Both the position numbers and the translations under genes were made by a program. The notes beneath the pieces were generated by a model. The model saw only the letters and a program-made list of their open reading frames with translations. It did no database searches and was not told where the DNA came from. A DNA stretch of 64,000 bases from JANOSH01 sp031415695 (GTDB lineage Bacteria > Actinomycetota > Acidimicrobiia > Acidimicrobiales > Ilumatobacteraceae), in NCBI GenBank assembly GCA_031415695.1, contig JANOSH010000054.1, positions 1 through 64,000 on the forward strand, read 5' to 3'. Each line of letters opens with the position of its first letter. Position 1 is the first letter of the stretch. Shown here one piece after another: positions 36,273 through 45,331 of this stretch.

Positions 36273-37394
36273 TCAGGCGGGTATCTCGATCATTGCAAGC
36301 TGCGCCTGTGCTTTGGCAAGCAACGATGGAGACAGCGGTGCGAAGTCAATCTCCTTGGCAAGCTTTTGTCCGTCGCCGTACATATATTCCAAGAAGCCTT
36401 TGATGGCCTTACCCTTCGCCTTATCGGTCTGGCTCTTGTACACGAGGATCCATGTTTGAGCAGCGATCGGATACGCGGCATCGCCCTTGGCCCAACCAGC
36501 AAAGTAGGTGAGGTCGGCGGCGATCTCGGCCCCGTCGGCGGCGGCAGAGGCACCCTCTAGTGATGGAGCGATGTACTTGCCGGCCTGGTTCTTGATAGAT
36601 GCGGCTTTGAGTCCCGCAACCTTGGCGTCGGAGAAGTCGACATAGGAGATGGAGCCCACCGTATCTTTCACAAACTTCGACAGGCCTCCGTTTCCTTCCG
36701 CGGCCTGCGTGCTGGAGGCCCACTCAACGGTCGAGCCGCTCTTGAGCTTCCAGGTGCCATCGCCTTTGGAACCGACTGCACTATCGAGGAACTTCGTGAA
36801 GTTTTCGGTGGTGCCCGAGCCGTCGGAGCGATGAGCCACGACAATCGGGGAGTCTGGAAGTTTGGCGCCTGCGTTCTCGGCCAGAATCGCCGGGTCGTTC
36901 CACTTCGTGATTTCTACCTGGAAGATCTTGGCAATGAGCGTTGGCGACAAGTTGAGCTTGTCGACACCAGGAGCATTGAAGACGACGTTGATCGGGGCGA
37001 CCACGGTCGGGAAGTACAAGAAGGCGCCTCCCTTGTAGCTGGTCTTGTCGGCTTCCTTTACAATGGCGTCCGAACCTGCCCAGTCGACGACCTGGCTGGC
37101 CAAGTCGGTGCGACCCTTGCCTGAGCCGCCACCGCCGTAGTTGATGGTGACAGCCTTGTTCTTGGCCTTGAACGCCGCGACAGCCTCCTCGTAGAACGCC
37201 TTGGGAAACGTTGCCCCTGAACCATTGAGGGTGGCTGCGGCCAGTTCGGCTGTCTTGGCGGCGGTTGTGGCTGCGCCGCCAACGGTTGTGGCTGCCGAGT
37301 TGGAGTCGGTGGAATCTCCACCTCCGCAGCCGACGGTGCTGACACCGAGTATGAGTGCGGTCGTCATGCTGAGGTATCGCCGATATGAACGCAA
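36273..37394 (-). CDS. pstS: Phosphate-binding lipoprotein PstS
   Basis: This is the extracytoplasmic phosphate receptor of the Pst importer. It is 373 residues from a TTG at 37394, which has AGGAGT about 6 bases upstream and gives a perfect lipoprotein signal (RSYRR, hydrophobic core, then the lipobox STVGC). Phosphate-binding segments are LNGSGATFPKAFYEEA, YGGGGSGKGRTDLASQVVDWAGSD and HRSDGSGTTENFTKFLD. An in-frame ATG inside the signal (37367) would destroy the n-region. A PHO box lies about 70-90 bases upstream. Confidence 0.94.
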   Translation of the reverse strand: MRSYRRYLSMTTALILGVSTVGCGGGDSTDSNSAATTVGGAATTAAKTAELAAATLNGSGATFPKAFYEEAVAAFKAKNKAVTINYGGGGSGKGRTDLASQVVDWAGSDAIVKEADKTSYKGGAFLYFPTVVAPINVVFNAPGVDKLNLSPTLIAKIFQVEITKWNDPAILAENAGAKLPDSPIVVAHRSDGSGTTENFTKFLDSAVGSKGDGTWKLKSGSTVEWASSTQAAEGNGGLSKFVKDTVGSISYVDFSDAKVAGLKAASIKNQAGKYIAPSLEGASAAADGAEIAADLTYFAGWAKGDAAYPIAAQTWILVYKSQTDKAKGKAIKGFLEYMYGDGQKLAKEIDFAPLSPSLLAKAQAQLAMIEIPA

Positions 37395-37451
37395 GATGAC
37401 TCCTGTGGGGTTGGTTCGTTCCAATAACGAAGATATCGACGTCAGGTGTCC

Positions 37452-37495
37452 ACCAAGAAGCATCAAGATGAACGTGAGGTGAACGACGAAGCAAC
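37452..37495 (-). promoter_or_regulatory. PHO box (11-base direct repeats) between pstS and the divergent lipoprotein gene
   Basis: On the minus strand two adjacent 11-base direct repeats read GTTCACCTCAC (37484-37474) and GTTCATCTTGA (37473-37463). They are flanked by weaker units GTTGCTTCGTC (37495-37485) and TGCTTCTTGGT (37462-37452). Contiguous GTTCACC-like 11-mers are the known binding pattern of actinobacterial PhoP/RegX3 regulators. The site lies 69 bases before the pstS start and 34 bases before the divergent lipoprotein start, so it could control both directions. Confidence 0.78.
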
Positions 37496-37517
37496 AGTTG
37501 GAACGGCGTAGAATGCA

Positions 37518-38339
37518 GTGGTGATCTCGACGTACCACCGGCGATGCTTTGCCCTGGTACTGGCGGGGATCCTCACGGCATGTTCCTCGGCTCCGACGGC
37601 CACAACCCCTCCGTCAGGCTTACCCGCCAGTACCGGACTCGGTCGACTGGCAAGCACGTCATCGAGTGTTTCGCCCCGCATTTCGAGTGCAAGGCAGGAA
37701 ACTCCTGGGCGTATTCGATTCGCCAACTTTTTTACCGTGAACGGCGAGACCACGTCGCTCGACATCTGGTGGGGGCTCCCGGCCGATGGCGACAAAGCAG
37801 CGTCAGTCGACTTCGGTGCGGTCAGCCGCTATCTGGCGCCGCGTCGCGAGAGCAGCGCAGTCGCCGCGGTCTACTCAGTTACCGAACCCGGTTCCAAAGA
37901 GGTGCTGTGGACCTGGGATCGTTTCGTTCCCACCGAATCGAGCCAGCGAACGGTTGCACTGTTCGCTGCCGACGACAGTGCCGTGTTGCAGCACGAAATG
38001 GATGAAACCTTTCCACCACATTCGACCGGCAAGATCCGATTGCTTTGGCAGGTCGTTGGCTTCGCGCTCGAAGCCACAGGTAGGCCACTAGCTATTGGAG
38101 TAGCAGGCCGCTGCGTGACGAAAGGGACTGCGGTGCTTGCCGACGATGGTTCCATTTCGGTGACCGACAACAGTTTCGAAGTCACGTTCGGGACGACGAT
38201 TGCGCTGTATGAGGACTGCCCCCGCAATCCGGTGAGCACCCCGATATCAGTCCCGGTCGAGAGTGGGCGGGGTTTGCTCGTGGCGTTCCAGGATCCGGCT
38301 GGCCAACCGGCTCTCAAGCTATTCCCGGTGCAAGGCTGA
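37518..38339 (+). CDS. Lipoprotein of unknown function, divergent from pstS
   Basis: This is a 273-residue predicted lipoprotein with a basic start, hydrophobic core and lipobox LTAC (Cys about residue 22), then a Ser/Thr/Pro-rich spacer to about residue 60. The remaining domain is beta-rich (TTSLDIWWGLPADGDKAASVDFGAVSRYLAP), and ends in a strand-like GRGLLVAFQDPAGQPALKLFPVQG. DUF4397-like or carbohydrate-binding folds are conceivable but I do not recognise it. Adjacent GTG codons at 37518 and 37521 can both start it. It begins 34 bases from the PHO box and is followed after 5 bases by the phosphonate-hydrolase-like gene. Confidence 0.8.
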   Translation: MVISTYHRRCFALVLAGILTACSSAPTATTPPSGLPASTGLGRLASTSSSVSPRISSARQETPGRIRFANFFTVNGETTSLDIWWGLPADGDKAASVDFGAVSRYLAPRRESSAVAAVYSVTEPGSKEVLWTWDRFVPTESSQRTVALFAADDSAVLQHEMDETFPPHSTGKIRLLWQVVGFALEATGRPLAIGVAGRCVTKGTAVLADDGSISVTDNSFEVTFGTTIALYEDCPRNPVSTPISVPVESGRGLLVAFQDPAGQPALKLFPVQG

Positions 38340-38344
38340 CGGCT

Positions 38345-39820
38345 ATGAATGTTTTGTTGATTACGCTCGATCAATTCCGGGGCGACTGCCTCTCGGCGGC
38401 CGGTCACGAGGTTGTGCGTACACCCAATCTCGATTATCTCGCCGCCAATGGCGTGCGGTTTGCACGCCATTACAGCCAGGCCGCCCCATGCGGCCCAGGG
38501 CGAGCCGCGTTGTACACGGGCATGTATCAGATGAACAACCGTGTGGTCGCCAATGGCACGCCGCTCGACGGACGATTCGACAACCTGGCGTTGGCAGGTC
38601 GTCGAGCCGGTTATCTTCCAACGCTGTTTGGATACACTGACCAAGCTGTCGACCCGCGGTCCATCAACAATCCTGACGACCCACGGTTGTCTACGTACGA
38701 AGGTGTGCTCCCAGGCTTCGAACACGAGCTTGACCTCACCGGCGACCATGCACCGTTGCGTGCATGGCTCGTTTCGCTTGGGTACGACTCGTTGCCCGAG
38801 GGGGTTGGCCCGCTGCTTGCCAGCGAACGAAACCGGCCTGCACACCACAGCGTCTCGGCATTTCTCACCAACGAGGCCGCGGCGTGGATTACCCAACAAT
38901 CACAGCCTTGGTTCGCGCATCTCAGCTATCTGCGACCTCACCCGCCGTACAGCGCTGCTGGCAACTTTTCGACCATGTACTCGGCCGCGACCAAGCCGGC
39001 GCCGATCGTGCCAACGGCCGATGTTCATCCGTTCCACCGAGCAGCACTCGCCAACGCAGCTGCCGCCGCCCCTCAAGATTCGACCAGCATGGCGTGGAAG
39101 CAGTCGCAGTACTACGGCATGATCAGCGAGGTCGACGAGCAACTCGGCCGACTGTGGAACGCGTTGCGGGCAGCGGGTTGTTGGGACGACACGCTGATCA
39201 TCGTCACTGCCGATCACGGTGAGCAGATGGGTGACCACGGCCTGATGGGCAAGCTCGGCTACTGGAACGAGAGCTACCACATTCCCGGCATTGTGCGTGA
39301 TCCGCGCCGACCGGTAGGGCATGGTCGCGTCGTCAGGGCATTCACTGAAAATGTCGACATTATGCCGACGCTGTGCGAGGCCTTCGGCCTGCCGATACCG
39401 GGCCAGTGTGACGGCCGGTCGCTTACCGATTTTCTCGCTGGTGATGAGCCTCGGGCCTGGCGAACTGCTGCGCATTGGGAGTTCGATTGGCGCGACCTGC
39501 TCATCGCTTGCGGAGCGTTCGACGATCCCCTTGAACGTCGATTGGAACAACTCAGTCTCGCGGTGCTCCGTACCGACCACGCGGCCTATGTGCAGTTCGG
39601 CGACGGTTCGTTTTGCTGCTTTGACCTAGTGCTCGACCCGACGTGGCGTACCGAGATCACGGATCCTGCCCGCGTCTTAGTGCTTGCGCAAGAGATGCTT
39701 ATCTGGCGATCACAACACACCGACCGAACGCTCACTGGAATGTTGATGCAAGATGGCGGCATCGGCAGGTGGCCGGTTTCGCCCGCTGCACCGCTTCGCC
39801 ACTCGATGGTGGAGCGATAA
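38345..39820 (+). CDS. Phosphonate monoester hydrolase-like sulfatase-family enzyme
   Basis: This 491-residue member of the alkaline-phosphatase superfamily has the formylglycine motif C-x-P-x-R (Cys49 in PCGPGR), the N-terminal metal Asp in LITLDQFRGD, and VTADHGEQMGDHGL with the second metal site. The segment after the motif (MYQMNNRVVANGTPLDGRFDNLA, then GYTDQAVDPRS) strongly resembles rhizobial and Burkholderia phosphonate monoester hydrolases rather than choline sulfatase. It needs a formylglycine-generating enzyme, which is not in the window. Position behind a PHO box supports a role in releasing phosphate or phosphonate from organic esters. Confidence 0.82.
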   Translation: MNVLLITLDQFRGDCLSAAGHEVVRTPNLDYLAANGVRFARHYSQAAPCGPGRAALYTGMYQMNNRVVANGTPLDGRFDNLALAGRRAGYLPTLFGYTDQAVDPRSINNPDDPRLSTYEGVLPGFEHELDLTGDHAPLRAWLVSLGYDSLPEGVGPLLASERNRPAHHSVSAFLTNEAAAWITQQSQPWFAHLSYLRPHPPYSAAGNFSTMYSAATKPAPIVPTADVHPFHRAALANAAAAAPQDSTSMAWKQSQYYGMISEVDEQLGRLWNALRAAGCWDDTLIIVTADHGEQMGDHGLMGKLGYWNESYHIPGIVRDPRRPVGHGRVVRAFTENVDIMPTLCEAFGLPIPGQCDGRSLTDFLAGDEPRAWRTAAHWEFDWRDLLIACGAFDDPLERRLEQLSLAVLRTDHAAYVQFGDGSFCCFDLVLDPTWRTEITDPARVLVLAQEMLIWRSQHTDRTLTGMLMQDGGIGRWPVSPAAPLRHSMVER

Positions 39821-39857
39821 AGCGAGCGGTAGCGAAGCAAGCTACGCCGAAGGCTAG
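39820..39857. repeat. Second copy of the GCCGAAGGC intergenic motif
   Basis: It reads AAAGCGAGCGGTAGCGAAGC followed by AAGCTACGCCGAAGGCTAG, between two convergent genes. It matches the copy at 29866-29911 in GCGAG, AGCAAGC, ACGCCGAAGGC and CTAG. The TAGC...GCTA and GCC-GAA-GGC pairs can fold. Confidence 0.5.
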
Positions 39858-41245
39858 GCGAGATGCTTGAGGTGGTACGACTTAGCCCGGGTGAATGCGT
39901 TGAAGCCAAGCGCCGACAACGTGATGCCTTTCCCCGTATCCTTTACACCAGTCCAGGCCAAGGCTGGGTCGAGGTAGTCGCAGCGGTTCATAAAGAACGT
40001 TCCGGTTTCAACCTTGGCCCCAATGGCAATGGCTGCGTCGGCGTCGTTGGTCCAGATCGATGCTGTTAGGCCGTACGGCGAATCGTTCATCAGTTCGATG
40101 GCGTGGGCGTCGCTGGTTACTCGTTGGATACCGACTACCGGCCCGAACGATTCGTCACGCATCACCGACATCGAATGATCGACGTCGACCAGGACCGTCG
40201 GCCCAAGGTACGGCGTACCGGGTTTCGACAGCGCGAAGTCGTGTTCGCCGACGAGTACACGCGCACCGGCCGATACCGCCTGAGCAATCTGGGACCTCAC
40301 GGCCTCGGCGGCTTTGATCGTGACCATCGGCCCGATGCTCACGCTTGGATCGAGCGGGTCGCCGAGTTCATAACTGCGGGTTGTCTCGACGAACCCGGCA
40401 ACAAACTCGTCGTACACGTCGTCGTGCACATAGATGCGTTCGATTCCGCAACACGATTGGCCCGAGTTGAAGAATGACCCGTCGACATTTTCCCCGATGG
40501 CATACGCAAGATCGGCGTCGGGTCGGATGTAGGAAGGATCCTTGCCGCCTAGTTCCAGGCCTGTGTTGATGAATCGGTGACTTGCGGCGGCCTGAATACT
40601 GTGACCGGCGTCGACCGAGCCGGTGAAGGCAACGAAGCCGACTCGTTCGTCGCCGATAATGCGGCTCACGTCGTCGTGGGTGAGGTGGAGATGTTGGAAC
40701 ACCCCTGGCGCGAGTCCTGTTGCGTCGAACGCCTGCTGGTATCGCTCGGCGCACAGGAGCGTTTGGGTCGAGTGCTTAAGGAGCACGGTGTTTCCAGCCA
40801 ATAGGGCGGGGATGATTGAGTTTACCGACGTGAGGTACGGGTAATTCCACGGTGCTACCACCAGTACAACACCTACAGGTTCGTGGCGAATGAACCGGGA
40901 AAACCCGTCCTTCGGCTCGACATCGACGTCGGCAAGCGCTCGCTCGGCTATCGACGACATATGCCGCGCCCGCTCCTGTAGCCCGCCTGAGAGTTCCTTC
41001 GGGCTGTAACGAATGGGGCGCCCCATCTGCCACGACAGCTCTCGACCAATCTCATCGGCATGAGCGACGAAGAACTCGACCATGCGTTCGCACATCGCTT
41101 GACGATCGACGAGCGGAGTATCGCGCCATCCGGCCCTAGCTGCGTCGGCGTTGCCCAGTGCTCGTTCAATCTCGTCGGTCGAGGCAGTGTGACGTTCGGC
41201 GACTATCGATCCGTCGACCGGGGAAATGATGCGCTGGAGAGCCAT
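39854..41245 (-). CDS. Aldehyde dehydrogenase family protein
   Basis: This is a 463-residue NAD(P)-dependent aldehyde dehydrogenase. It has APWNYPY at the cofactor entrance, the FTGSVDAG loop, the general base in LELGGKDP, and the catalytic Cys in FNSGQSCCG. The motif ESFGPVVGIQ is also present. Substrate unknown; the sequence type resembles succinate-semialdehyde/betaine-aldehyde-like enzymes. The gene upstream on the same strand is a gamma-glutamyltransferase. The pair could handle aminoaldehydes or gamma-glutamyl intermediates, but this is speculation. Confidence 0.9.
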   Translation of the reverse strand: MALQRIISPVDGSIVAERHTASTDEIERALGNADAARAGWRDTPLVDRQAMCERMVEFFVAHADEIGRELSWQMGRPIRYSPKELSGGLQERARHMSSIAERALADVDVEPKDGFSRFIRHEPVGVVLVVAPWNYPYLTSVNSIIPALLAGNTVLLKHSTQTLLCAERYQQAFDATGLAPGVFQHLHLTHDDVSRIIGDERVGFVAFTGSVDAGHSIQAAASHRFINTGLELGGKDPSYIRPDADLAYAIGENVDGSFFNSGQSCCGIERIYVHDDVYDEFVAGFVETTRSYELGDPLDPSVSIGPMVTIKAAEAVRSQIAQAVSAGARVLVGEHDFALSKPGTPYLGPTVLVDVDHSMSVMRDESFGPVVGIQRVTSDAHAIELMNDSPYGLTASIWTNDADAAIAIGAKVETGTFFMNRCDYLDPALAWTGVKDTGKGITLSALGFNAFTRAKSYHLKHLA

Positions 41246-41301
41246 AGATGGGGTTTAGCAGACCCGATGACGGTCGGTCTTCACCCCGACACAGAATGAA
41301 G

Positions 41302-42867
41302 CTAGAAACCATGCGCCGCGCCCGTTCGACAGCGCGGGTCGGCCGCACCGACGAGCACCCCGCGTGGATCGACAACGATGGCATGAGCATGGCCGAATGC
41401 CGAACCATGCGGGTTCTCGACAACGCGGTGCCCTGCGGCCACCAGCGCCTCGCGCCACGAGGCCGGCGCTGACACTTCCAATTCGACGATGGCAGGCTGC
41501 CCGCTCGTCCACGTATCGAAGCCCGTTGATGGTCCGCGTAGGGTCCAACGCGGGGCACCTATTGCCTGGGCTGGATGCTGCCCGTGGCGGAATAGGCGGG
41601 CCGCGAGCTGCAGCAGAATCTGAGGTTGTGCGTCGCCGCCCATAGTTCCAAAGACGGCCGACAAGTCACCGTTGAGGTGGGTGGCGAGGGCAGGAGCAAG
41701 GGTGTGCGGCGGCCGTCGGCCTGGCCGGTATTCGGACGGATGGTTCTTGGTCAACGAGAATCCGAGACCTCGGTTGTGAAGGTTGATGCCAGTTGCTGGC
41801 TCAAAAAGGTGACTTCCGAATCCCGCCGCGTTGGATTGAATCAGCGACACGCCCATGCCTGCGCCATCGACCACGCACAAATAGGTGGTGTCCCCGTCGG
41901 CGCTGTTCGACGGCAGGGCAGCGGCGAAATACGGGTCGACTCGATTGGCTCGTGCGGCCAATTCCGTTGGGTCGAGGAGAAACGACCCCGAGGCGTGTTC
42001 GTTCAGTACGTCGGGTCGGTCGTGACCGGCTACCTTGGCGGCCTCGATGGTGAGATGGGCCCATTGCCCGTCGGATGGGTCGGGTAACGCCAGTCGTTCG
42101 GCAATCCAGGACCCGGACAGCGTTAGGTAGCCCTGCGAGTTCGGGGGCACCGTCCAGATGAAGCGGTCCCAGACTTCGACTCCCAGGGGCCGAACCCAAT
42201 CGGCGTTCGAGATGGTGAGATCGAGATCGGTGAAGTACCCGTCGCTCATCGCCACAAGACCGACGCCGAATTCGCCCTGGTAGAAACCTTGCCGACCGTG
42301 CTCGATGATCGCCTCCAGAGCGCGAGCGAGGCCGGGTCGTCTGACAAGGTCGCCGGGTTGTCGGGCCTGCTCGAGAAGTTCTTGCGCCCATCGGTCGGTA
42401 GTCGGCAGGACCTTGACCGCTGCGCACAACAAGGGCGAGGCAGGAAACCCTCGGTCGGCGTAGTCGATGGCGGGTTTCCACAGGTCGGCGAGGGGAATCG
42501 TGCCGAACTTCGTGTGCAGCGCCACCCAGCCGTCTACGCACCCTGGCGTTGTAACTGTCCGGATGTCGCCGTGCAGTGGCATGTGTGTCCACCCCTGCGA
42601 ACGAAGCCGGTCGGGATCGGCACCGCTGCCAGCGCGTCCGCTGGCATTGAGTACGTCGGGTGGGCCCGGTTTGTGGTGGACAAGAGCGAACAGGTCTCCG
42701 CCCATCCCACAAAGATGCGGCGATGTGATCGCAATGACTGCGTTGGCGGCGAGGGCGGCGTCGACTGCGTTCCCTCCGTTGGCGAGAACGCCGAGACCGG
42801 CGCGCGTGGCGAGATGATCGGCGCTGGCCACCATGGCAGTCGGCGCATACACGGAGGTGGAAGTCAT
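41302..42867 (-). CDS. Gamma-glutamyltransferase family protein
   Basis: This 521-residue Ntn-hydrolase precursor autocleaves at a Thr to give two subunits. The cleavage and nucleophile site is the Thr in SADGDTTYLCVVDGAG (about residue 335). The start LATRAGLGVLANGGNAVDAALAANAV and HLCGMGGDLFALVH are family hallmarks. There is no signal peptide, so the enzyme is probably cytoplasmic, unlike the classic periplasmic Ggt. It may cleave gamma-glutamyl or cephalosporin-type amides. Divergent from the MFS gene. Confidence 0.9.
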   Translation of the reverse strand: MTSTSVYAPTAMVASADHLATRAGLGVLANGGNAVDAALAANAVIAITSPHLCGMGGDLFALVHHKPGPPDVLNASGRAGSGADPDRLRSQGWTHMPLHGDIRTVTTPGCVDGWVALHTKFGTIPLADLWKPAIDYADRGFPASPLLCAAVKVLPTTDRWAQELLEQARQPGDLVRRPGLARALEAIIEHGRQGFYQGEFGVGLVAMSDGYFTDLDLTISNADWVRPLGVEVWDRFIWTVPPNSQGYLTLSGSWIAERLALPDPSDGQWAHLTIEAAKVAGHDRPDVLNEHASGSFLLDPTELAARANRVDPYFAAALPSNSADGDTTYLCVVDGAGMGVSLIQSNAAGFGSHLFEPATGINLHNRGLGFSLTKNHPSEYRPGRRPPHTLAPALATHLNGDLSAVFGTMGGDAQPQILLQLAARLFRHGQHPAQAIGAPRWTLRGPSTGFDTWTSGQPAIVELEVSAPASWREALVAAGHRVVENPHGSAFGHAHAIVVDPRGVLVGAADPRCRTGAAHGF

Positions 42868-42912
42868 CCCCTCAGCATGACCGATAGTGCCTGGTTCCGT
42901 ACACTGTTGGTA

Positions 42913-44106
42913 ATGGCATCTGCACTGTTCCGATCATTGTCGGAACGTAATGCCCGCCGCTTTTTCGCGGGCATGCTGGTATCGAACATTGGTACGTGGG
43001 TTCAAATGACCGCGTTGTCGATCGTGGTTTTCCGCTTGACTGGCACCGGCACGAGTCTCGGGATAAACGTTGCCTGTCAGTTTTTGCCGATGTTGCTGTT
43101 AGGGGCGTGGGCCGGGGCTTTTGCCGATCGGCATAACAAACGGCACATCACGTTGATCACCCAGAGCGTCATGACAATTCAGGCAGTGTTGATTGGGGTG
43201 CTTGAGCTTGCTGGCCAACTCACCTTGCCGCTTGTCTACGGCTTGTCGCTGGCTCTCGGGCTGGCAGGGGCGATGGACAATCCGGCGCGTCGGGGGCTGG
43301 TCATTGAACTCGTTGAACCGGCTTCGATGAGCAACGCTATGGCACTGAACACGGCCGTGATGACCGGCTCACGAATTGTTGGGCCAGCGCTGGCCGCGCT
43401 GCTCATCGACCTTGTTGGCGCCGGATGGTGTTTTGTGGCCAACGCAATGAGTTTCGTTGCCGTGCTGGTCTCGTTGGCAACCATGGACACGACTGCGCTG
43501 AGGGTTTCGCCCCCAGCGGTCCGAGGTGGAACTCCGGTACGCGATGGGCTGCGGTTCGTGTTCAGCGATCCGAGATTGCGCATTCTGTTCATCTCGCTCA
43601 CTGTCGTTTCCACATTCCAGTTCAACTACTCGGTGTCGCTACCGGTTCTGACCGCACGAGCCTTTGGCGATGGCAAGGCGTTCGGCTGGCTTCTCGGTGT
43701 GAGTTCAATCGGTAGTTTCATCGGTTCGTTACTCGTTGCCGGACGCGAACGCGTGACCATGAGGTGGTTCTTCGGTGCCACGGCAGTCATGGGAGTGGCA
43801 TCGTTGGCGGTTGCGTTCGCGCCTAATCTGGCCACGGCATTTGTGATGTCTATTCCGATGGGGATTGGTGGGGCTGCGTTCATCGCGTCAAGCAGTGCGT
43901 TGCTTCAAGAGATGTGCCCGCCCGATATGCGCAGCCGACTTCTGGCGCTTACGGCTGTGGCATTCTTGGGTTCGACACCAATTGGTGGCCCGATAACCGG
44001 GTGGATCGCCGATCACGTGGGCCCCCGCTGGTCGCTGGGCTACGGGGGGTTTGTCACACTTGGGGTCGTGGCTATCGGAGCGGCGCGGCTGCCTCGCCAC
44101 TATTGA
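42913..44106 (+). CDS. MFS transporter (EntS-like exporter type)
   Basis: This is a 397-residue, 12-helix major facilitator protein of the MFS_3/EntS-like group. It begins with ALFRSLSERNARRFFAGMLVSNIGTWVQM, has the loop motif GAWAGAFADRHNKRHI between helices 2 and 3, and PARRGLVIELV. Members export siderophores, drugs or unknown small molecules. An ATG at 42877 would add 12 residues. Neither start has a clear ribosome-binding site. Its stop overlaps the convergent Rieske gene by 7 bases. Confidence 0.85.
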   Translation: MASALFRSLSERNARRFFAGMLVSNIGTWVQMTALSIVVFRLTGTGTSLGINVACQFLPMLLLGAWAGAFADRHNKRHITLITQSVMTIQAVLIGVLELAGQLTLPLVYGLSLALGLAGAMDNPARRGLVIELVEPASMSNAMALNTAVMTGSRIVGPALAALLIDLVGAGWCFVANAMSFVAVLVSLATMDTTALRVSPPAVRGGTPVRDGLRFVFSDPRLRILFISLTVVSTFQFNYSVSLPVLTARAFGDGKAFGWLLGVSSIGSFIGSLLVAGRERVTMRWFFGATAVMGVASLAVAFAPNLATAFVMSIPMGIGGAAFIASSSALLQEMCPPDMRSRLLALTAVAFLGSTPIGGPITGWIADHVGPRWSLGYGGFVTLGVVAIGAARLPRHY

Positions 44107-45296
44107 TGAACGACTGCGGGGTTGCTGAACGCGTGATGGAACGCCTCGTCGTCGCTGGCGTTGACTAGCGTGTCGACCCAGCCGTGGAATCGTTGACCGC
44201 CGCCTTCGTTTCGTCCGAACAGGAACTCTTTCTTGGCGCCCGTTTTCACTGCTCGTTGTATCCGCAGCCCGGTGTAGTAGTCCTCGTCACGTACGACCTT
44301 GAGCAGGAACGCCATCTGGTCGGCAATGGTCTGGCGGTTTTCGTCGGTCGGTTCGAACGCAGCGAGGAAGTTCTGGACGGTCACTGAGGTTTCTGGCGTG
44401 TCGCCTGGGAAGAGTTGCGAGATCATGAAGAGCTTGCCTCCGGCATCGAAGGCGGCAATGGAGACATGGGGGAAGATCGTCCAGATTCCTGTTACCAGCT
44501 GGCGATCGGTCCACTCGTCCTCAGGGATGTCGAGCAGTGGCTTCATTCGGTCGTCGGGCGCCGATACGCGCTGATGTGGCCCCCAGGCGTCGTAGATGGC
44601 GCGGTTGTTGTAGTCGGGCCCGAAGCTGTTCTTGTGCAGGATGGGCAAGTGGTAGAAGTCGAGGTAACCGTCGTAGGCCAACTTCCAGTTAGGTCCGGCG
44701 ACCTTCTGGGTGCCGACCAGCTGGCAACTGGCAAGATCGAGATGTTCGAGCATCTCGTCGTAACCACACAGATACTCGTCGAGATCGATGGAGCCGCCAG
44801 GAGTGAGGCCACCAAAGATGATGCCAGCGCGTTCGGCTACCGGTAGCGGTGTCAGACCGTGGCACGACATATCGATCTCGCCGAATTCAGCGCGATCGAG
44901 AATACCAACGAGATCACCAGAATTGTCGTAGGTCCAGGCGTGATACGGACACGTGAAGCGGCGACTTGACCCACTGCCCTCGGGCATGATGATGGCACCG
45001 CGATGGCTGCACATGTTCACAAAGGAACGAACTGCTCCATCGGGATGCCGTGACAACAAGATCGGCACTCCAGCAACATCCATGGCTTTGTATGAGCCCG
45101 GTGATGCGAGTTCACAACTGAATCCAAGTACCAGTGGAACGCGTTTGAAAACGCGATCCATTTCAAGCGTCCAACGGGCATTGTCGTAGTAGTTGAGGGC
45201 CGGTACCCGTTTGACGGTGGGCTCGCTCGGGACGGTACCCGCCACCGTGTGGGCCAGCGTTCGTTTGGTCATCGCCACAAGCTTGTCTCGGGTCAT
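44100..45296 (-). CDS. Rieske non-haem iron oxygenase, large (alpha) subunit
   Basis: This 398-residue oxygenase has the Rieske 2Fe-2S ligands Cys96, His98, Cys116 and His119 (C-x-H-x17-C-x2-H). In the catalytic domain the mononuclear iron site is LAYDGYLDFYHLPILH. Such enzymes hydroxylate aromatic or aliphatic rings, or demethylate, using electrons from a separate ferredoxin and reductase. Neither is encoded nearby. The C-terminal part (WTIFPHVSIAAFDAGGKLFMISQLFPGDTPE) fits alpha subunits of homomultimeric oxygenases. Substrate unknown. Confidence 0.9.
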   Translation of the reverse strand: MTRDKLVAMTKRTLAHTVAGTVPSEPTVKRVPALNYYDNARWTLEMDRVFKRVPLVLGFSCELASPGSYKAMDVAGVPILLSRHPDGAVRSFVNMCSHRGAIIMPEGSGSSRRFTCPYHAWTYDNSGDLVGILDRAEFGEIDMSCHGLTPLPVAERAGIIFGGLTPGGSIDLDEYLCGYDEMLEHLDLASCQLVGTQKVAGPNWKLAYDGYLDFYHLPILHKNSFGPDYNNRAIYDAWGPHQRVSAPDDRMKPLLDIPEDEWTDRQLVTGIWTIFPHVSIAAFDAGGKLFMISQLFPGDTPETSVTVQNFLAAFEPTDENRQTIADQMAFLLKVVRDEDYYTGLRIQRAVKTGAKKEFLFGRNEGGGQRFHGWVDTLVNASDDEAFHHAFSNPAVVHQ

Positions 45297-45331
45297 ACCC
45301 CAAGTATTACCCCACGAGTCAATTTTCGACG

